From UBA6663 sp044226485 (GTDB lineage: Bacteria; Chloroflexota; Anaerolineae; Anaerolineales; UBA6663): a stretch of DNA of 64,000 nucleotides. Shown here in pieces: positions 34,929 to 43,909 of the stretch (the first letter of the stretch is position 1; every line of letters starts with the position of its first letter). Both the position numbers and the translations under genes were made by a program. The stretch lies in NCBI GenBank assembly GCA_044226485.1, contig JBGAGY010000011.1, positions 174,889 to 238,888 of the forward strand, written 5' to 3'. A model generated the notes under the pieces. That model worked only from the letters and a program-made list of their open reading frames with translations. It made no database searches and had not been told where the DNA came from.

Positions 34929-36500
34929 TCACGGGGCCGCCGCAGGGCTCCAGGTCACGCCGAAGCCATCGTCGTATTGGACCAGTGTGTGGGGTCGGTC
35001 GAGACGATACCAGGCCGTCTCATGGCCCAATCGGACGCGGTATGCGCGCACCGATTCGGTGGGCGTCTGGATCGTTTCCAGGCTGACGATCTGCACAACC
35101 GAAAGTTCGCCCTGCCCGGTCATCAGACCGGGGCGCACATCCAACAGCGTCAGGCGAGCGCCCCAGAAGAGCGCCCGGTCGAACGGCAAAGCCATCATGC
35201 GCCACGGCCACTCAGCCGCCACGACGCTGTCGGCCGGGACCGATACAGGTGACTGCGCGTCCAGCTTGAGTTGGAGCGACTCGTCCACCGACTTGAGGGC
35301 CGCCGTCCACTCCAGCGACTCGCCCTGGAAGTGGTAGTCGGCGTCGAGCAGGCGCATCGTGTCGGTCTGCCAGTGCCCGGCTCCGGTCAGGCTATAAGCG
35401 CCGCCGGCGTAGTAGGACTGACCGACCTGCAGCTCGAAGCGACGTTGCTCAACCCGACACTCAAACGCCACGCGATCCGCCTCGGGGGTGAATTGGCAGG
35501 TCGAACGTCCGACGACGGTGCCCGCGACATTCTTGAGGTCATACGTCGCCGTGGTTGGTTCTGACCAGGCTGACGGCTCGAGTTGCAACTGCGGATCGGC
35601 GAGCACCTCCGGGTAACGACCCTGAGCCAACTCAAGGCCGGCGCCCGCCAGATACAGGGCTGACGCAATCGCCAATGGCCAGAAAGCCCGGCCTCCGATC
35701 GGCATGGTCGCGGCTAACGGCGCCGTCTTGCGCCGCTTGAGGGACCAGGCAGCGGCGACAGCAACCAGAATGGCGATGACCCCAAAGACACCGAGGCCTG
35801 TCAGAACAATCTCGCTTGAGAATGCGGCGGGTTCGATCGCGTTGATCAGCATCAGCGCAACGCTGACCCCATTGTGCACGGCATGCGCCACAATCGATGG
35901 CCAGAGCGACCGCGTGCATTGGGCCAGGAGCCCGGTTGCCAACGCCAGCGGGAAAAGGGCCAGGGCGCCCTGCAAACGGAAGTGGAACATGACAAACAGA
36001 CCGCTCACGAGCATCAGACTGAGGCGACGGCCGATGGGGCTGTACGCGTGCAGCAACACGCCGCGAAAGAGGATCTCTTCGCAGACCGGGGCGAACAAGG
36101 CGAGCGCCAGCGCCAGAGTCGTGAGACTCAGCGGATCGGCTGATGCAAGACCGAGCATCGACGGCGGACGGTAGCCCAGGAGGGTGACGCCCAGAGCGTC
36201 AAACACATTGGACAACACCCAGGCGCCCAGGCCGAGAGCCGCGCCGATGGCCAGATCCCTCCCACCGGAACCGCTCAACGGCACGGCGGCCGAAAACGAC
36301 AGGCCCGACAGACGGATCCAGAGCAGAGCCGGCACGAGGATCAACCCGAGTTCGGTGGCGATCAGGCCCCACCCTAACGCCGCCCACTGCACCAGGCTAC
36401 CCAGAGTCAGAACCAGAAGCATGGAGACGAGGTAGAGGCCATTAGCCAGGAGGACTCGACGTTGCAGGCTTGCGTTGGAAGAGAGTTCTGAAAGAGACAT
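34929..36500 (-). CDS. CPBP protease 4 with extra C-terminal domain
   Basis: 523 residues from the ATG at 36500. The first about 270 residues are a CPBP membrane protease: APVCEEILFRGVLLHAY, LFVMFHFRLQG, and VAHAVHNGVSVALM. After a membrane helix (FWPLAIASALYLAGAGLELA) comes an exported beta-rich domain of about 230 residues with no recognised family (e.g. TCQFTPEADRVAFECRVEQR). The domain addition is unusual for the family and may bind a substrate outside the membrane. It follows the S33 hydrolase gene by 70 bp. Confidence 0.8.
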   Translation of the reverse strand: MSLSELSSNASLQRRVLLANGLYLVSMLLVLTLGSLVQWAALGWGLIATELGLILVPALLWIRLSGLSFSAAVPLSGSGGRDLAIGAALGLGAWVLSNVFDALGVTLLGYRPPSMLGLASADPLSLTTLALALALFAPVCEEILFRGVLLHAYSPIGRRLSLMLVSGLFVMFHFRLQGALALFPLALATGLLAQCTRSLWPSIVAHAVHNGVSVALMLINAIEPAAFSSEIVLTGLGVFGVIAILVAVAAAWSLKRRKTAPLAATMPIGGRAFWPLAIASALYLAGAGLELAQGRYPEVLADPQLQLEPSAWSEPTTATYDLKNVAGTVVGRSTCQFTPEADRVAFECRVEQRRFELQVGQSYYAGGAYSLTGAGHWQTDTMRLLDADYHFQGESLEWTAALKSVDESLQLKLDAQSPVSVPADSVVAAEWPWRMMALPFDRALFWGARLTLLDVRPGLMTGQGELSVVQIVSLETIQTPTESVRAYRVRLGHETAWYRLDRPHTLVQYDDGFGVTWSPAAAP

Positions 36501-36570
36501 GATGATCGGCTTCGCAATAGCTGGAGGTTTCCGAACGGAGGGCGGTTCCTGGATGCCTAAGGCGCGACCC

Positions 36571-37851
36571 TCAGGGCAAGTGTGACTCGGTCTGAGCCAG
36601 GACGGTGTCAACCATCACGTCGACGAACCGCGATGACTCAGAGACCCAGGGCGTATGGCCGGAGTGCTCGAACCACACGATCTCTTTGTGAGGAGCCTCG
36701 AGCCTCTCGGCGAACTCCTCGAGCAGGGTCGGCGGCGCATTGACGTCGTGGCGCCCGATCAGGAAGTACACGGGCACATCGAGTTCGGGAACCTGTTGGC
36801 GGAAGTCCACGGTCCAAAGTTGAGGGTATACGACTCCCAACGTCTCGATCACGCCGCGGAACCAACTGACCTTGTCGTACAGGCCATATTCCGGCGCGGC
36901 CAGATCGCGAAACGTGTTAGCGCCGTTGTCTGCGATCTCGGGGTTGTCGTTCATGTACTCAAAGGTATCCATCAGGAAGGCCGCCTCCTTCAAAGCGACA
37001 TCGTCGCCGTAATACGGCGGTGGCCCCTGACGCGTGAGTGTTTCGATCTTGGCTGTGTCGCCGCGCTCGCGGGCCAATCCAAGCGCGAACTCGTAGCAGA
37101 GGCGATCATTCTCCAGGAACGCGACCATCTGGCCCGTTCCGATGAAAGCCCGCACATCCTCCGGGTACCGTTGAGCGTAGAGGATGCCGAGGGCGCTGCC
37201 CCACGACTCCCCGAGCAGATAGACTCCGTCGATGTGGAAGCGCTCGCGCAGCAGCCCGATCAGGGCGTGAGCGTCCTCAAGATACCGTTCTGGTGTGAGC
37301 GTCGCTCGATCGACCGCATCGAAAGACTTACCCGAGCCGGGCTGCTCCCAATTGACCACAACGAAGTGATCCTCAAGCTCTTGAAGCGCGAAACGGGCCG
37401 TCGCCAATTGGCTGCCGCCGGGCCCGCCGGCCAGGAACAGCAGAACCGGCTTCGTGGCATCTCGCCCTCGGATCGAGATCCACTGCCGGCTGCCCTTCAG
37501 GTCCACGGTCTCGAGCACGGCGATGCTGCCGGCAACCGTGCGACCCTCAGCATCCGTGATGGGTGGCGTCATCGCAAATGCCTGCGATACCACGACGGCC
37601 AGCGTGCTCATCAGCGCGAGCCCGGCCACGGCGAGGCTCGGACCCTTCAGCGCTCGATCATATCGAAGTGCAACAACTGCGAGGCCCAGGGCGGTGAGCA
37701 TCAGCGGCAGCCACAGCCAGATGGGCACAGCAGTCGCCTGAGGCAGGAGCGCAAGGGGTATACACAACAGAAGCCCGAGCAACACCAGGATCGTCTGCGC
37801 CGCCATCCGGGCAACTGGTCTGACCCATCCGAAGTGTGTCGCGTTCAACAT
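36571..37851 (-). CDS. Membrane-anchored S33 alpha/beta hydrolase
   Basis: 426 residues. The N-terminal about 110 residues hold three or four membrane helices (TILVLLGLLLCIPLALL, IWLWLPLMLTALGLAVVAL). The hydrolase domain follows: LLFLAGGPGGSQLATARFAL (oxyanion region, as in proline iminopeptidases), NWEQPGSGKSF, nucleophile elbow LLGESWGSALG, acid in YFLIGRHDVNAP and catalytic His in WFEHSGHTPW. It should cleave peptides or esters at the outer membrane face. It heads the minus-strand block. Confidence 0.85.
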   Translation of the reverse strand: MLNATHFGWVRPVARMAAQTILVLLGLLLCIPLALLPQATAVPIWLWLPLMLTALGLAVVALRYDRALKGPSLAVAGLALMSTLAVVVSQAFAMTPPITDAEGRTVAGSIAVLETVDLKGSRQWISIRGRDATKPVLLFLAGGPGGSQLATARFALQELEDHFVVVNWEQPGSGKSFDAVDRATLTPERYLEDAHALIGLLRERFHIDGVYLLGESWGSALGILYAQRYPEDVRAFIGTGQMVAFLENDRLCYEFALGLARERGDTAKIETLTRQGPPPYYGDDVALKEAAFLMDTFEYMNDNPEIADNGANTFRDLAAPEYGLYDKVSWFRGVIETLGVVYPQLWTVDFRQQVPELDVPVYFLIGRHDVNAPPTLLEEFAERLEAPHKEIVWFEHSGHTPWVSESSRFVDVMVDTVLAQTESHLP

Positions 37852-38334
37852 CGCCTTTCGCCCTTCGAGCCACGCCGGCTGAGCCGACGCAGGCTCCTGT
37901 TAGTTGAGGAATCCCCTCTGGCGTAGAGTCCACCAGCGTTGGCGGTACCCGGGAGTCGTTACCAACTCCGACCACACATCCTGGAAGGTGACCGTCCGCC
38001 GACATTCCAGCACAACGTCCAAGACGAGAGTCGCAGCCCGTACAATACGCCGATCAAGTCAGGTGCTCTTGATCGAGTTGTCCGGTCTAAATGGCCGTCG
38101 GTCTAGCCCAAGGATAAGGGCAATCGCGCCCGCCCCTACAGACGCCAGACGGGTATCGGCCCTGGTCAGTCGGACAGGATTCCCGATGGCCAGAAGCGTT
38201 CACACCCAGAGTGACTTCCCGCTGAGGTTCGGTGGGTTGGAACTTCTATGATGTTGGCGACTGGCGGCTGGCGCACTCGAGCAACCAAAATTAGCGCTTT
38301 GATGTGTCTTCCAATCAGGGCGCACCATCGAACG
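37852..38334. other. Gene-free stretch next to mobile-element debris
   Basis: About 480 bp with no credible gene on either strand and no attC-like structure. It separates the hydrolase gene from an IS remnant and a transporter fragment, and may contain promoter sequences for the minus-strand block. Confidence 0.35.
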
Positions 38335-38480
38335 CAGATCATCGAAGCTGCTCCGCTGCACGGTCAATTGGTCTAGGCCGCGGCCCACGAGCAGCGGAGA
38401 CTGCTCCACTACTCGGGTTATTTCGATTTGCTCTGCCGCGGAGCGCCGGATCCGGCGTTCCATGGCTTCTCCCGCCTGGG
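38335..38480 (-). mobile_element. Remnant of the IS3-type element
   Basis: About 145 bp aligning with the start of orfB in the IS copies at 41860 and 48227. The minus-strand frame reads MERRIRRSAAEQIEITRVVE then QSPLLVGRGLDQLTVQRSSF, against MEIIREVEQSPLPVGRALEQ in copy 1. No terminal repeats remain. Confidence 0.7.
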
Positions 38481-38549
38481 CCTATTTGCCAGGATCCACA
38501 TGCCTCTGGCTCGCGCGCCGTTGGCGTCACTCGGGATTTGCTGTCGATC

Positions 38550-38763
38550 TGGTCATGTAATCAATTCCTGCTCGCGCTCGTCCTTATTGAAGACCCCACG
38601 CAGCGGACCATAGCCGGCGCCTTGGGAGCGTTCCAGGGTCACTATGCGACCAATGTGCCGTTGCTCTGCGCGGGCACCATCCTGATCCTATTCGTGCTAT
38701 TTCAGCGTCAGACCATTGCTGCGTTGTTGCAGGGCTCGATCAACGGATCGGGCGCGAAGCGGG
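38550..38763 (+). pseudogene. C-terminal fragment of a MalG-like sugar permease
   Basis: The plus-strand frame reads NQFLLALVLIEDPTQRTIAG then ALGAFQGHYATNVPLLCAGT and LFQRQTIAALLQGSINGSGA, the typical C-terminus of carbohydrate ABC permeases. The N-terminal about 200 residues are absent, and a few residues of the last membrane helix are missing. It starts directly after the IS remnant, which probably caused the truncation. Confidence 0.65.
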
Positions 38764-38812
38764 TTGCCTCGTTATGGCTCGGAAGGTGCTCCTCTATCCG
38801 CTCGATGGCTCC

Positions 38813-39262
38813 TCACGAATCCTGCGGCTTGAGTTCTTCGGCAAGCCCGATGAGGATGCCTTCGGGGCCACGGATGTAGCAGAGCCGATATACCCCTTCG
38901 TAATTCACGATCTCATCAACAACCGTCGCGCCTACCTTACTGAGCCGGGCGAGGGTGTCGTCGAGGTTCTCGACGGCAAACATGACGCGCAGATATCCTA
39001 ACGAGTTCACAGGTGCCCTGCGATGGTCCGACGCGATGGCGGGAGCGTCGAAGCGCGAGAGCTCAATGTGGCTGTGACCATCGGGGGTGTGCAGCATGGC
39101 GACCTCGACGCGCTGGTCACGCACCCCTGTGACGCGGCCGGCCCATTCGCCTTCGATCATCATACGGCCCTCAAGGGCGAGGCCGAGTTCGCTGAAGAAC
39201 TCAATCGCACCTTCAAGGTTCTCAACCACGATACCGACGTTGTCCATGCGCTTGACCGCCAT
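38813..39262 (-). CDS. VOC-superfamily (glyoxalase-like) protein
   Basis: 149 residues from the ATG at 39262 with GGAGGAGAGG upstream. Two beta-alpha-beta-beta-beta modules: MDNVGIVVENLEGAIEFFSE with LGLALEGRMMIEGEW, HSHIELSRFD, then YLRVMFAVENLDDTLARLSK and CYIRGPEGILIGLAEEL. Metal-binding His and Glu positions are present. Function may be a lyase, dioxygenase or antibiotic-binding protein. An attC lies just upstream (39359); no attC was found at its 3' side, where mobile debris begins. Confidence 0.8.
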   Translation of the reverse strand: MAVKRMDNVGIVVENLEGAIEFFSELGLALEGRMMIEGEWAGRVTGVRDQRVEVAMLHTPDGHSHIELSRFDAPAIASDHRRAPVNSLGYLRVMFAVENLDDTLARLSKVGATVVDEIVNYEGVYRLCYIRGPEGILIGLAEELKPQDS

Positions 39263-39358
39263 AACCTCTCCTCCGGTACTCACCAAGGTAGCGCCCGTGC
39301 GGCCAATTCTCGCACGATCACATGGCCTCGTCAGATTCGGCTTCGGCCCAGTGAGACA

Positions 39359-39452
39359 GACTGACGGCTCGCAGCAGTTGTGTAGCAGGTGAGCCGAGGC
39401 CGGCCGGCTTGGGGCCCCAGTTAGCCACGTCAGCTGCATGCGTTCGTTGGGC
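39359..39452 (-). repeat. attC site with decayed left box
   Basis: About 94 bp. The left end reads GACTGAC (39359-39365) then GGCTCGCAGCAGTTGTGTAG; the right end is intact (CACGTCAGCTGCATGCGTTC, GTTGGGC at 39446-39452). The inner hairpin is shortened: the GGTGAACCGAGGCC repeat half is missing. Confidence 0.75.
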
Positions 39453-39750
39453 CGTCTGTCGGTACAGACCGGGTACATGGGTGACACTCTGGCCGCAGAA
39501 TCAGGGCTGGGAGGACCGGCCCACGCCCTGGAATGTGAGTTCACCCATGTCTCAACGCGCCGACTTCATCCGAGACCTCGAGCGGGTCTCTTCACCGACC
39601 CATTCGCTGCTCTCCCGCGCTTTGCTCGCCTTTCCACCTCCCAGCAGGCGACCGGGAACCTTTTTGGGTTGTGACCCATGTTCGCGGTCCACCTGGTACA
39701 GATGTCCCCGACAGTTCAGCGCCACACTTGCCTCGCCAAACTGGTGATTC
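39453..39750 (+). mobile_element. Possible IS481-type remnant
   Basis: Directly after the attC box comes GGTACAGACCGGGTACATGG, reminiscent of an IS481 end, then a short frame with PTPWNVSSPMSQRADFIRDL, similar to the first residues of IS481 transposases. The rest of the transposase is absent. This is a weak assignment. The remainder up to 39893 has no gene. Confidence 0.35.
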
Positions 39751-39893
39751 TGGATTGTGCTATCTATGGCAGGAATGCAATGAAATGAACGCCCAACTTT
39801 GCATAATAGCAAAGCCCCTCGTTCCTAAAACAATACTTCCAACAATACTCTAGTATCTATGAGCTAACACCTTACGTCCCATATCTTGAGTAC

Positions 39894-40340
39894 ATGAATG
39901 CAAAAACAACACAACAACACGCTTTGGAAGAAACCAAGGTCAGTTTGACACTGAAGCTCGCAGCGTTATGGACGAGTTTCATGTTTCTCTACATCTATGT
40001 GGATTACTTCCACTTGTACATGCCCAGCTCCCTAGAAGACATGGTATCTGGAAAGATGTGGGAATTTGCGGTAACTCCAGCGATTCTGTTTGCCGGCCTC
40101 GCCTCAGTCACGATCCCGGCTCTCATGGTTTTCCTCTCTGTTGGCATGCCGGCCAAGATCAGTCGCTGGACAAACATCGTTGTGGCGACGGTATATATTC
40201 CCTATTCGTTATTCAATCTAGCCGGAGAAGCTTGGCCTCATATGTTGTTTGGTGCTGCTGTAGAAATCGTTCTCCTGCTACTCATTATCCGTTATGCGTG
40301 GACGTGGCCTCGCATCGAGCCATCCGTGTCGGGCCGCTGA
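39894..40340 (+). CDS. DUF6326-like four-helix membrane protein
   Basis: 148 residues on the plus strand, opposite to most cassettes. Four membrane helices (LAALWTSFMFLYIYVDYFHL; PAILFAGLASVTIPALMVFL; WTNIVVATVYIPYSLFNLAG; FGAAVEIVLLLLIIRYAW). The pattern fits small proteins of the DUF6326 type, of unknown function. Base composition is visibly more AT-rich than the surroundings, including about 100 bp upstream, consistent with acquisition from elsewhere. It lies between attC sites at 39359 and 40618, with 277 bp of non-coding DNA after it. Confidence 0.65.
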   Translation: MNAKTTQQHALEETKVSLTLKLAALWTSFMFLYIYVDYFHLYMPSSLEDMVSGKMWEFAVTPAILFAGLASVTIPALMVFLSVGMPAKISRWTNIVVATVYIPYSLFNLAGEAWPHMLFGAAVEIVLLLLIIRYAWTWPRIEPSVSGR

Positions 40341-40617
40341 CCCGCTGAATGGCCGGCGCGCAACGCACCAGGCCAGAGGCTATGCGGATGAGACGAGCGC
40401 GCCTTCAATGGCGGCTGCGAACTCATGGTCAGGTCTGCCGCCTCACCGTGTGCGCGCCGGCCATACGCGTGAGACACCTCCCGGGACGATGACCTCGATG
40501 GTGTGCCTGGATTGCTCACCGGCAGGCCGGTCACAGGTCACGAACGAGTCAAGAAAGGCTCTTTCGGACTCTTGACGATCGGTCAAAGCTGACCAGCCTC
40601 TCCCCCCGGTAGCGGAG

Positions 40618-40746
40618 GCCCAACGGCTTGCATCATCTGCGTGGCGGGTGAGCCGAGGCTGTTGTCGCCCGCAGGCGGGTCGGTGAACCGAAGCCGCTCG
40701 GCTTGGGGCCCCGAGTAGCTACGTCAGCGGCATGCGTTCGTTAGGA
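40618..40746 (-). repeat. attC site supplying a stop codon
   Basis: 129 bp. Left box GCCCAAC at 40618-40624; right box GTTAGGA at 40740-40746. The right box read on the minus strand, TCCTAAC, contains the TAA stop of the adjoining hydrolase gene. The right arm has GTCAGCGGCATG, one change from the consensus. Confidence 0.85.
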
Positions 40747-41595
40747 AGCCTGTTGGTCCTTGATGCCGTGTTCGATCGATACGGACTCAAGTTCAGTTGG
40801 CAAGACGCCATCTTCAATCCAGGCGCGTACCATTTGAGAAAACAAGCCCGGCGCCTCGCCATTCCATCCATGACCGACACCAGGAACACGATATCCTCTC
40901 GCGCCCGGTATGGCACCGATGAGGAGCGGAATAGATTGTTGCACGAGCGGGTGTTCTCGGCTGCCCGCAACCACAAGGGTCGGACTGGTCACACCGCACG
41001 GCAGAGCCGACATCCCGCGGTCGAGGATCTCGTTTCCGATGTGCAGCATCGCTTGCCATGATGTCTGCCGCGCTGCTTCTCGGTAGCCCGCGTAGGCCTC
41101 GTCCGGTATCCGAAGCTGCCTGGCTGTGCCTCGAAGGACGAAATCCAGGCCTCGGAATGGGGTGAGCAAGTACCACCTGAATTTGGTCAGTTGGCTATGC
41201 GGAAACGGCAGCACATTGATTCCGCTCAACACAACATGATCGACATTTTCGGGGCTCATCTCGACCAGCCGTAGGGCCACGTGACCGCCAAGCGACAACC
41301 CAACAAGGTGAGCGCGTCCGCCATGCGCCCGCTGTGCAATCAGCCGTTTGACTTCGCCGACGACATGGTCCAGGTTTCGCCACGGTATCCGGTTGCTTTG
41401 ACCGTGTCCGGGCAAATCCGGAACCAAGCAGTGATAACGAGGCGACAAATCCGCCACCTGGCGCTGCCACATCCAGCTGCTTGTTCCCGCTCCGTGGAGG
41501 AAAACGATGGACTTCGCATCGCGCGGACCAACCTCATCGAACCACATAGTCCCCCCGTGCACCACAACCGTCCCAAACTCGTCTTCGAGGACCAT
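40741..41595 (-). CDS. Alpha/beta hydrolase, cassette-encoded
   Basis: 284 residues, ending in a TAA that belongs to the attC box. Features: IVFLHGAGTSSWMWQRQVAD (oxyanion HG), LVPDLPGHGQSN, nucleophile elbow HLVGLSLGGHVAL, and GVGHGWNGEAPG with the catalytic His. This is a typical esterase/lipase-like fold of broad substrate range. The start at 41595 lies 29 bp from the upstream attC box at 41624, so the gene fills the cassette almost completely. Confidence 0.85.
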   Translation of the reverse strand: MVLEDEFGTVVVHGGTMWFDEVGPRDAKSIVFLHGAGTSSWMWQRQVADLSPRYHCLVPDLPGHGQSNRIPWRNLDHVVGEVKRLIAQRAHGGRAHLVGLSLGGHVALRLVEMSPENVDHVVLSGINVLPFPHSQLTKFRWYLLTPFRGLDFVLRGTARQLRIPDEAYAGYREAARQTSWQAMLHIGNEILDRGMSALPCGVTSPTLVVAGSREHPLVQQSIPLLIGAIPGARGYRVPGVGHGWNGEAPGLFSQMVRAWIEDGVLPTELESVSIEHGIKDQQAS

Positions 41596-41623
41596 TGTAT
41601 CCCCGGCGTGCTCACAGGCGGCT

Positions 41624-41752
41624 GTCTAACGCACGGGCATCAGCTGCATGACGGGTGAGCCGAGGCCGACCTATCCGACGACAGGCCGTTGAACCGAGCT
41701 TGTATCCATTGCATTGGCCACGTTTCCGACCATTGCACGCTGGTCGCATCGC
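41624..41752 (-). repeat. attC site with decayed right arm
   Basis: Left box GTCTAAC at 41624-41630 followed by GCACGGGCATCAGCTGCATG and GTGAGCCGAGGCCGACC. The right half is recognisable only by GGCCACGTTTCCGACCATTG; CAGCTG and the GTTRRRY box are lost, so the right end is approximate. Confidence 0.65.
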
Positions 41753-41859
41753 TGGCTAGGTCGCATTCGACGTTCACACAAGGCCGACCACTCGAAGCGG
41801 TTTCGCTCAGCAAGTACTCTCGCATACATGGCCCCCTACAAGCTGTCTGGGAACCTAAC

Positions 41860-43457
41860 TGTATGTCGTCAGCTGAAACCGGACAGAAATCGCTTCTGAG
41901 ATTGTCGCACTTCTGGCTATTGTATAGCCCCATGGGAGGCCGCTATGCCGAGGAAGAAGGCGTCCGTTGCAGACACCGTTCGCGCCATCCGCGGGTGACT
42001 GTCGGTCGTTGACCGTGCGGAAGTTCTCAGCGGAAGACAAGATCCGCCTTGTCCTCGACGGCATCCGTGGCGAGACCGGCTGTGCGCGCGGACACGGTCC
42101 GCCCTCTGCTGGCGAGAGGGCATCGCCACCAACCTCTATGACACCTGGAGCAAAGAGTTCCTCGATGCCGGCAAGAAAAGCCTGGTAGGCGACACCGAAC
42201 GTCAGGCCGATAGCCGCGATGTGTCTGACTTGCGTCATGAGATGAACCAACTCAAGCCTGTGGTGGCCGAGCTCTCGCTCAAGAACCGTGTGCTTGAAGA
42301 TTACTTACTGGGTCGGGAGAAGCCATGGACGCTCGGCTGGAGCTATGCTCCAGTCGCCTGATTCTGCCGCTATAAGCGGAACGTTCGCCCGCCGCGAAGA
42401 TGGAGATCATTCGCGAGGTGGAGCAGTCTCCGCTGCCGGTCGGCCGCGCCCTAGAACAATTGAACGTGTCGCGGAGTCGCTTCTATGAGTGGTATCGCCA
42501 GTCCTTAAAGGAAGGAGAGGACGGGCTCTCGCCTCGGCAAAGGGAAAGACGCCAATTTTGGAACCGAGCCCCGGAGCAGGTGCAGAGCCAAATCGTCGAA
42601 CTGGCCCTGCAGCAGCATGCAGATCAGTCGTTTCCCGAAATTGCGTGGCCCGTCACCGATCGGGGGCGGTATTTCCTCTCAGAGTCCATCGTTTATCGCC
42701 TGCTCAGACGGATCGAACGTCGGATGCAACCGCGTCCGCGGTCACGACGCCGGCGTTCGAGTTGGTCACAGCGGCCGAGACAATCGGCACGCCCACGCAG
42801 CGGATGAACGAGCTCTGGCAGACGGACTTCACCTATATCAAGATCCAGAGTTGGGGTTGGTATTACCTTTCCACCGTGCTGGACAATTTCTCGCGCTAAA
42901 TCCTAAACTGGAAGCTCACGTCCACCATGGCCGCCGACGATGTGCTCGTCACGCTGGAATTGGCGTTGAAAGCTGCAGGACTCCAACACGCCCGCGTCCG
43001 CTATCGACCGCGGCTTCTTTCGGACAACTGGCCGGCCCATCTCTCGAAGGAGCTGCGCGAGTATCTGGAGGAGCACGATATCGAGCACACGCGCGTGGCC
43101 CCGTTTCATTCGATGACGCAGGCCAAGATCGAACGCTATCACCCTCGATGAAGAACATCGTGCCGCCGGAGAACTACTTCATACCCGAACCCCTCGAGCG
43201 AGCGATCAAGGCCCTCGTAGAACAATACAACCGCCACCGCTATCACGTGTCGCTGAACAATCCGACGCCCGCGGATGTGTACTCCGGGCGACCCAAGGAG
43301 ATCTTGAACCGACGAGCGAAGATCAAGCGCGATACGTTGGCTGACCGTCGCTTCATGGCCCAGCAGACCCGCCTGGCGGCGGGCCTATCATCGATCAGGC
43401 CAAGAGTGTAGGGATCAGAACGGGGCTCGACTGTCCGGCTTTAGCTGAACCCAAACA
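41860..43457 (+). mobile_element. Decayed IS3-family element, copy 1
   Basis: 1,598 bp. Ends are imperfect inverted repeats: TGTATGTCGTCAGCTGAAAC at the left, and TGTTTGGGTTCAGCTAAAGC read inward from the right, both continuing CGGACAG. orfA begins at 41945 (MPRKKASVADTVRAIRG) and breaks at once. orfB is spread over three frames: RFYEWYRQSLKEGEDGLSPR (42400-), MNELWQTDFTYIKIQSWGWY with a stop at 42899, and HARVRYRPRLLSDNWPAHLS, then NRHRYHVSLNNPTPADVYSG to 43411. The catalytic core is therefore interrupted and the copy is inactive. No target duplication is evident. Confidence 0.85.
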
Positions 43458-43909
43458 CACATCCGGATACATGTAGGATTGCACTGTACTGCCCATCGGC
43501 ACGCCACAGCGCGGTCCGTGCGGAGCGGCGGATATGGTGTGGGCGACGGCGATGAAACCGTTCGACCCATTGGCCTGGCGCCGCACTGGTTCTCGCGATG
43601 AGGTTCCACCGGGAATAATGGCGCTTATGGGCAGTGCATCTGAGCCGTCGTGTCGACGGTCCGGCGTCGCGTGAGACGTGACAGGTCCATCCACTGCTCA
43701 TTCCGGATCAATGCTCGAGTAAGGTCATCCCTGAGATCCTGCGCTCATCCGGTATGATGTGCACCGTTCGAGCGGCAACGGAGACCTGACGTCGACCAAG
43801 ATTCGCGATCCAGGGTGTCGCGCGCAATGCTTCTGTGCTCTAGACAAGTGTCACGAATCGCGCACATGTCGTGATTTCGCTCTATTCTCTTTTCATTTGA
43901 GTACCACCC
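43458..43909. other. Upstream region of the response regulator gene
   Basis: About 450 bp between IS3 copy 1 and the regulator gene. No gene, attC or clear promoter was recognised. The 100 bp before 43910 is relatively AT-rich (TTCGCTCTATTCTCTTTTC) and probably contains the promoter. Confidence 0.35.
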
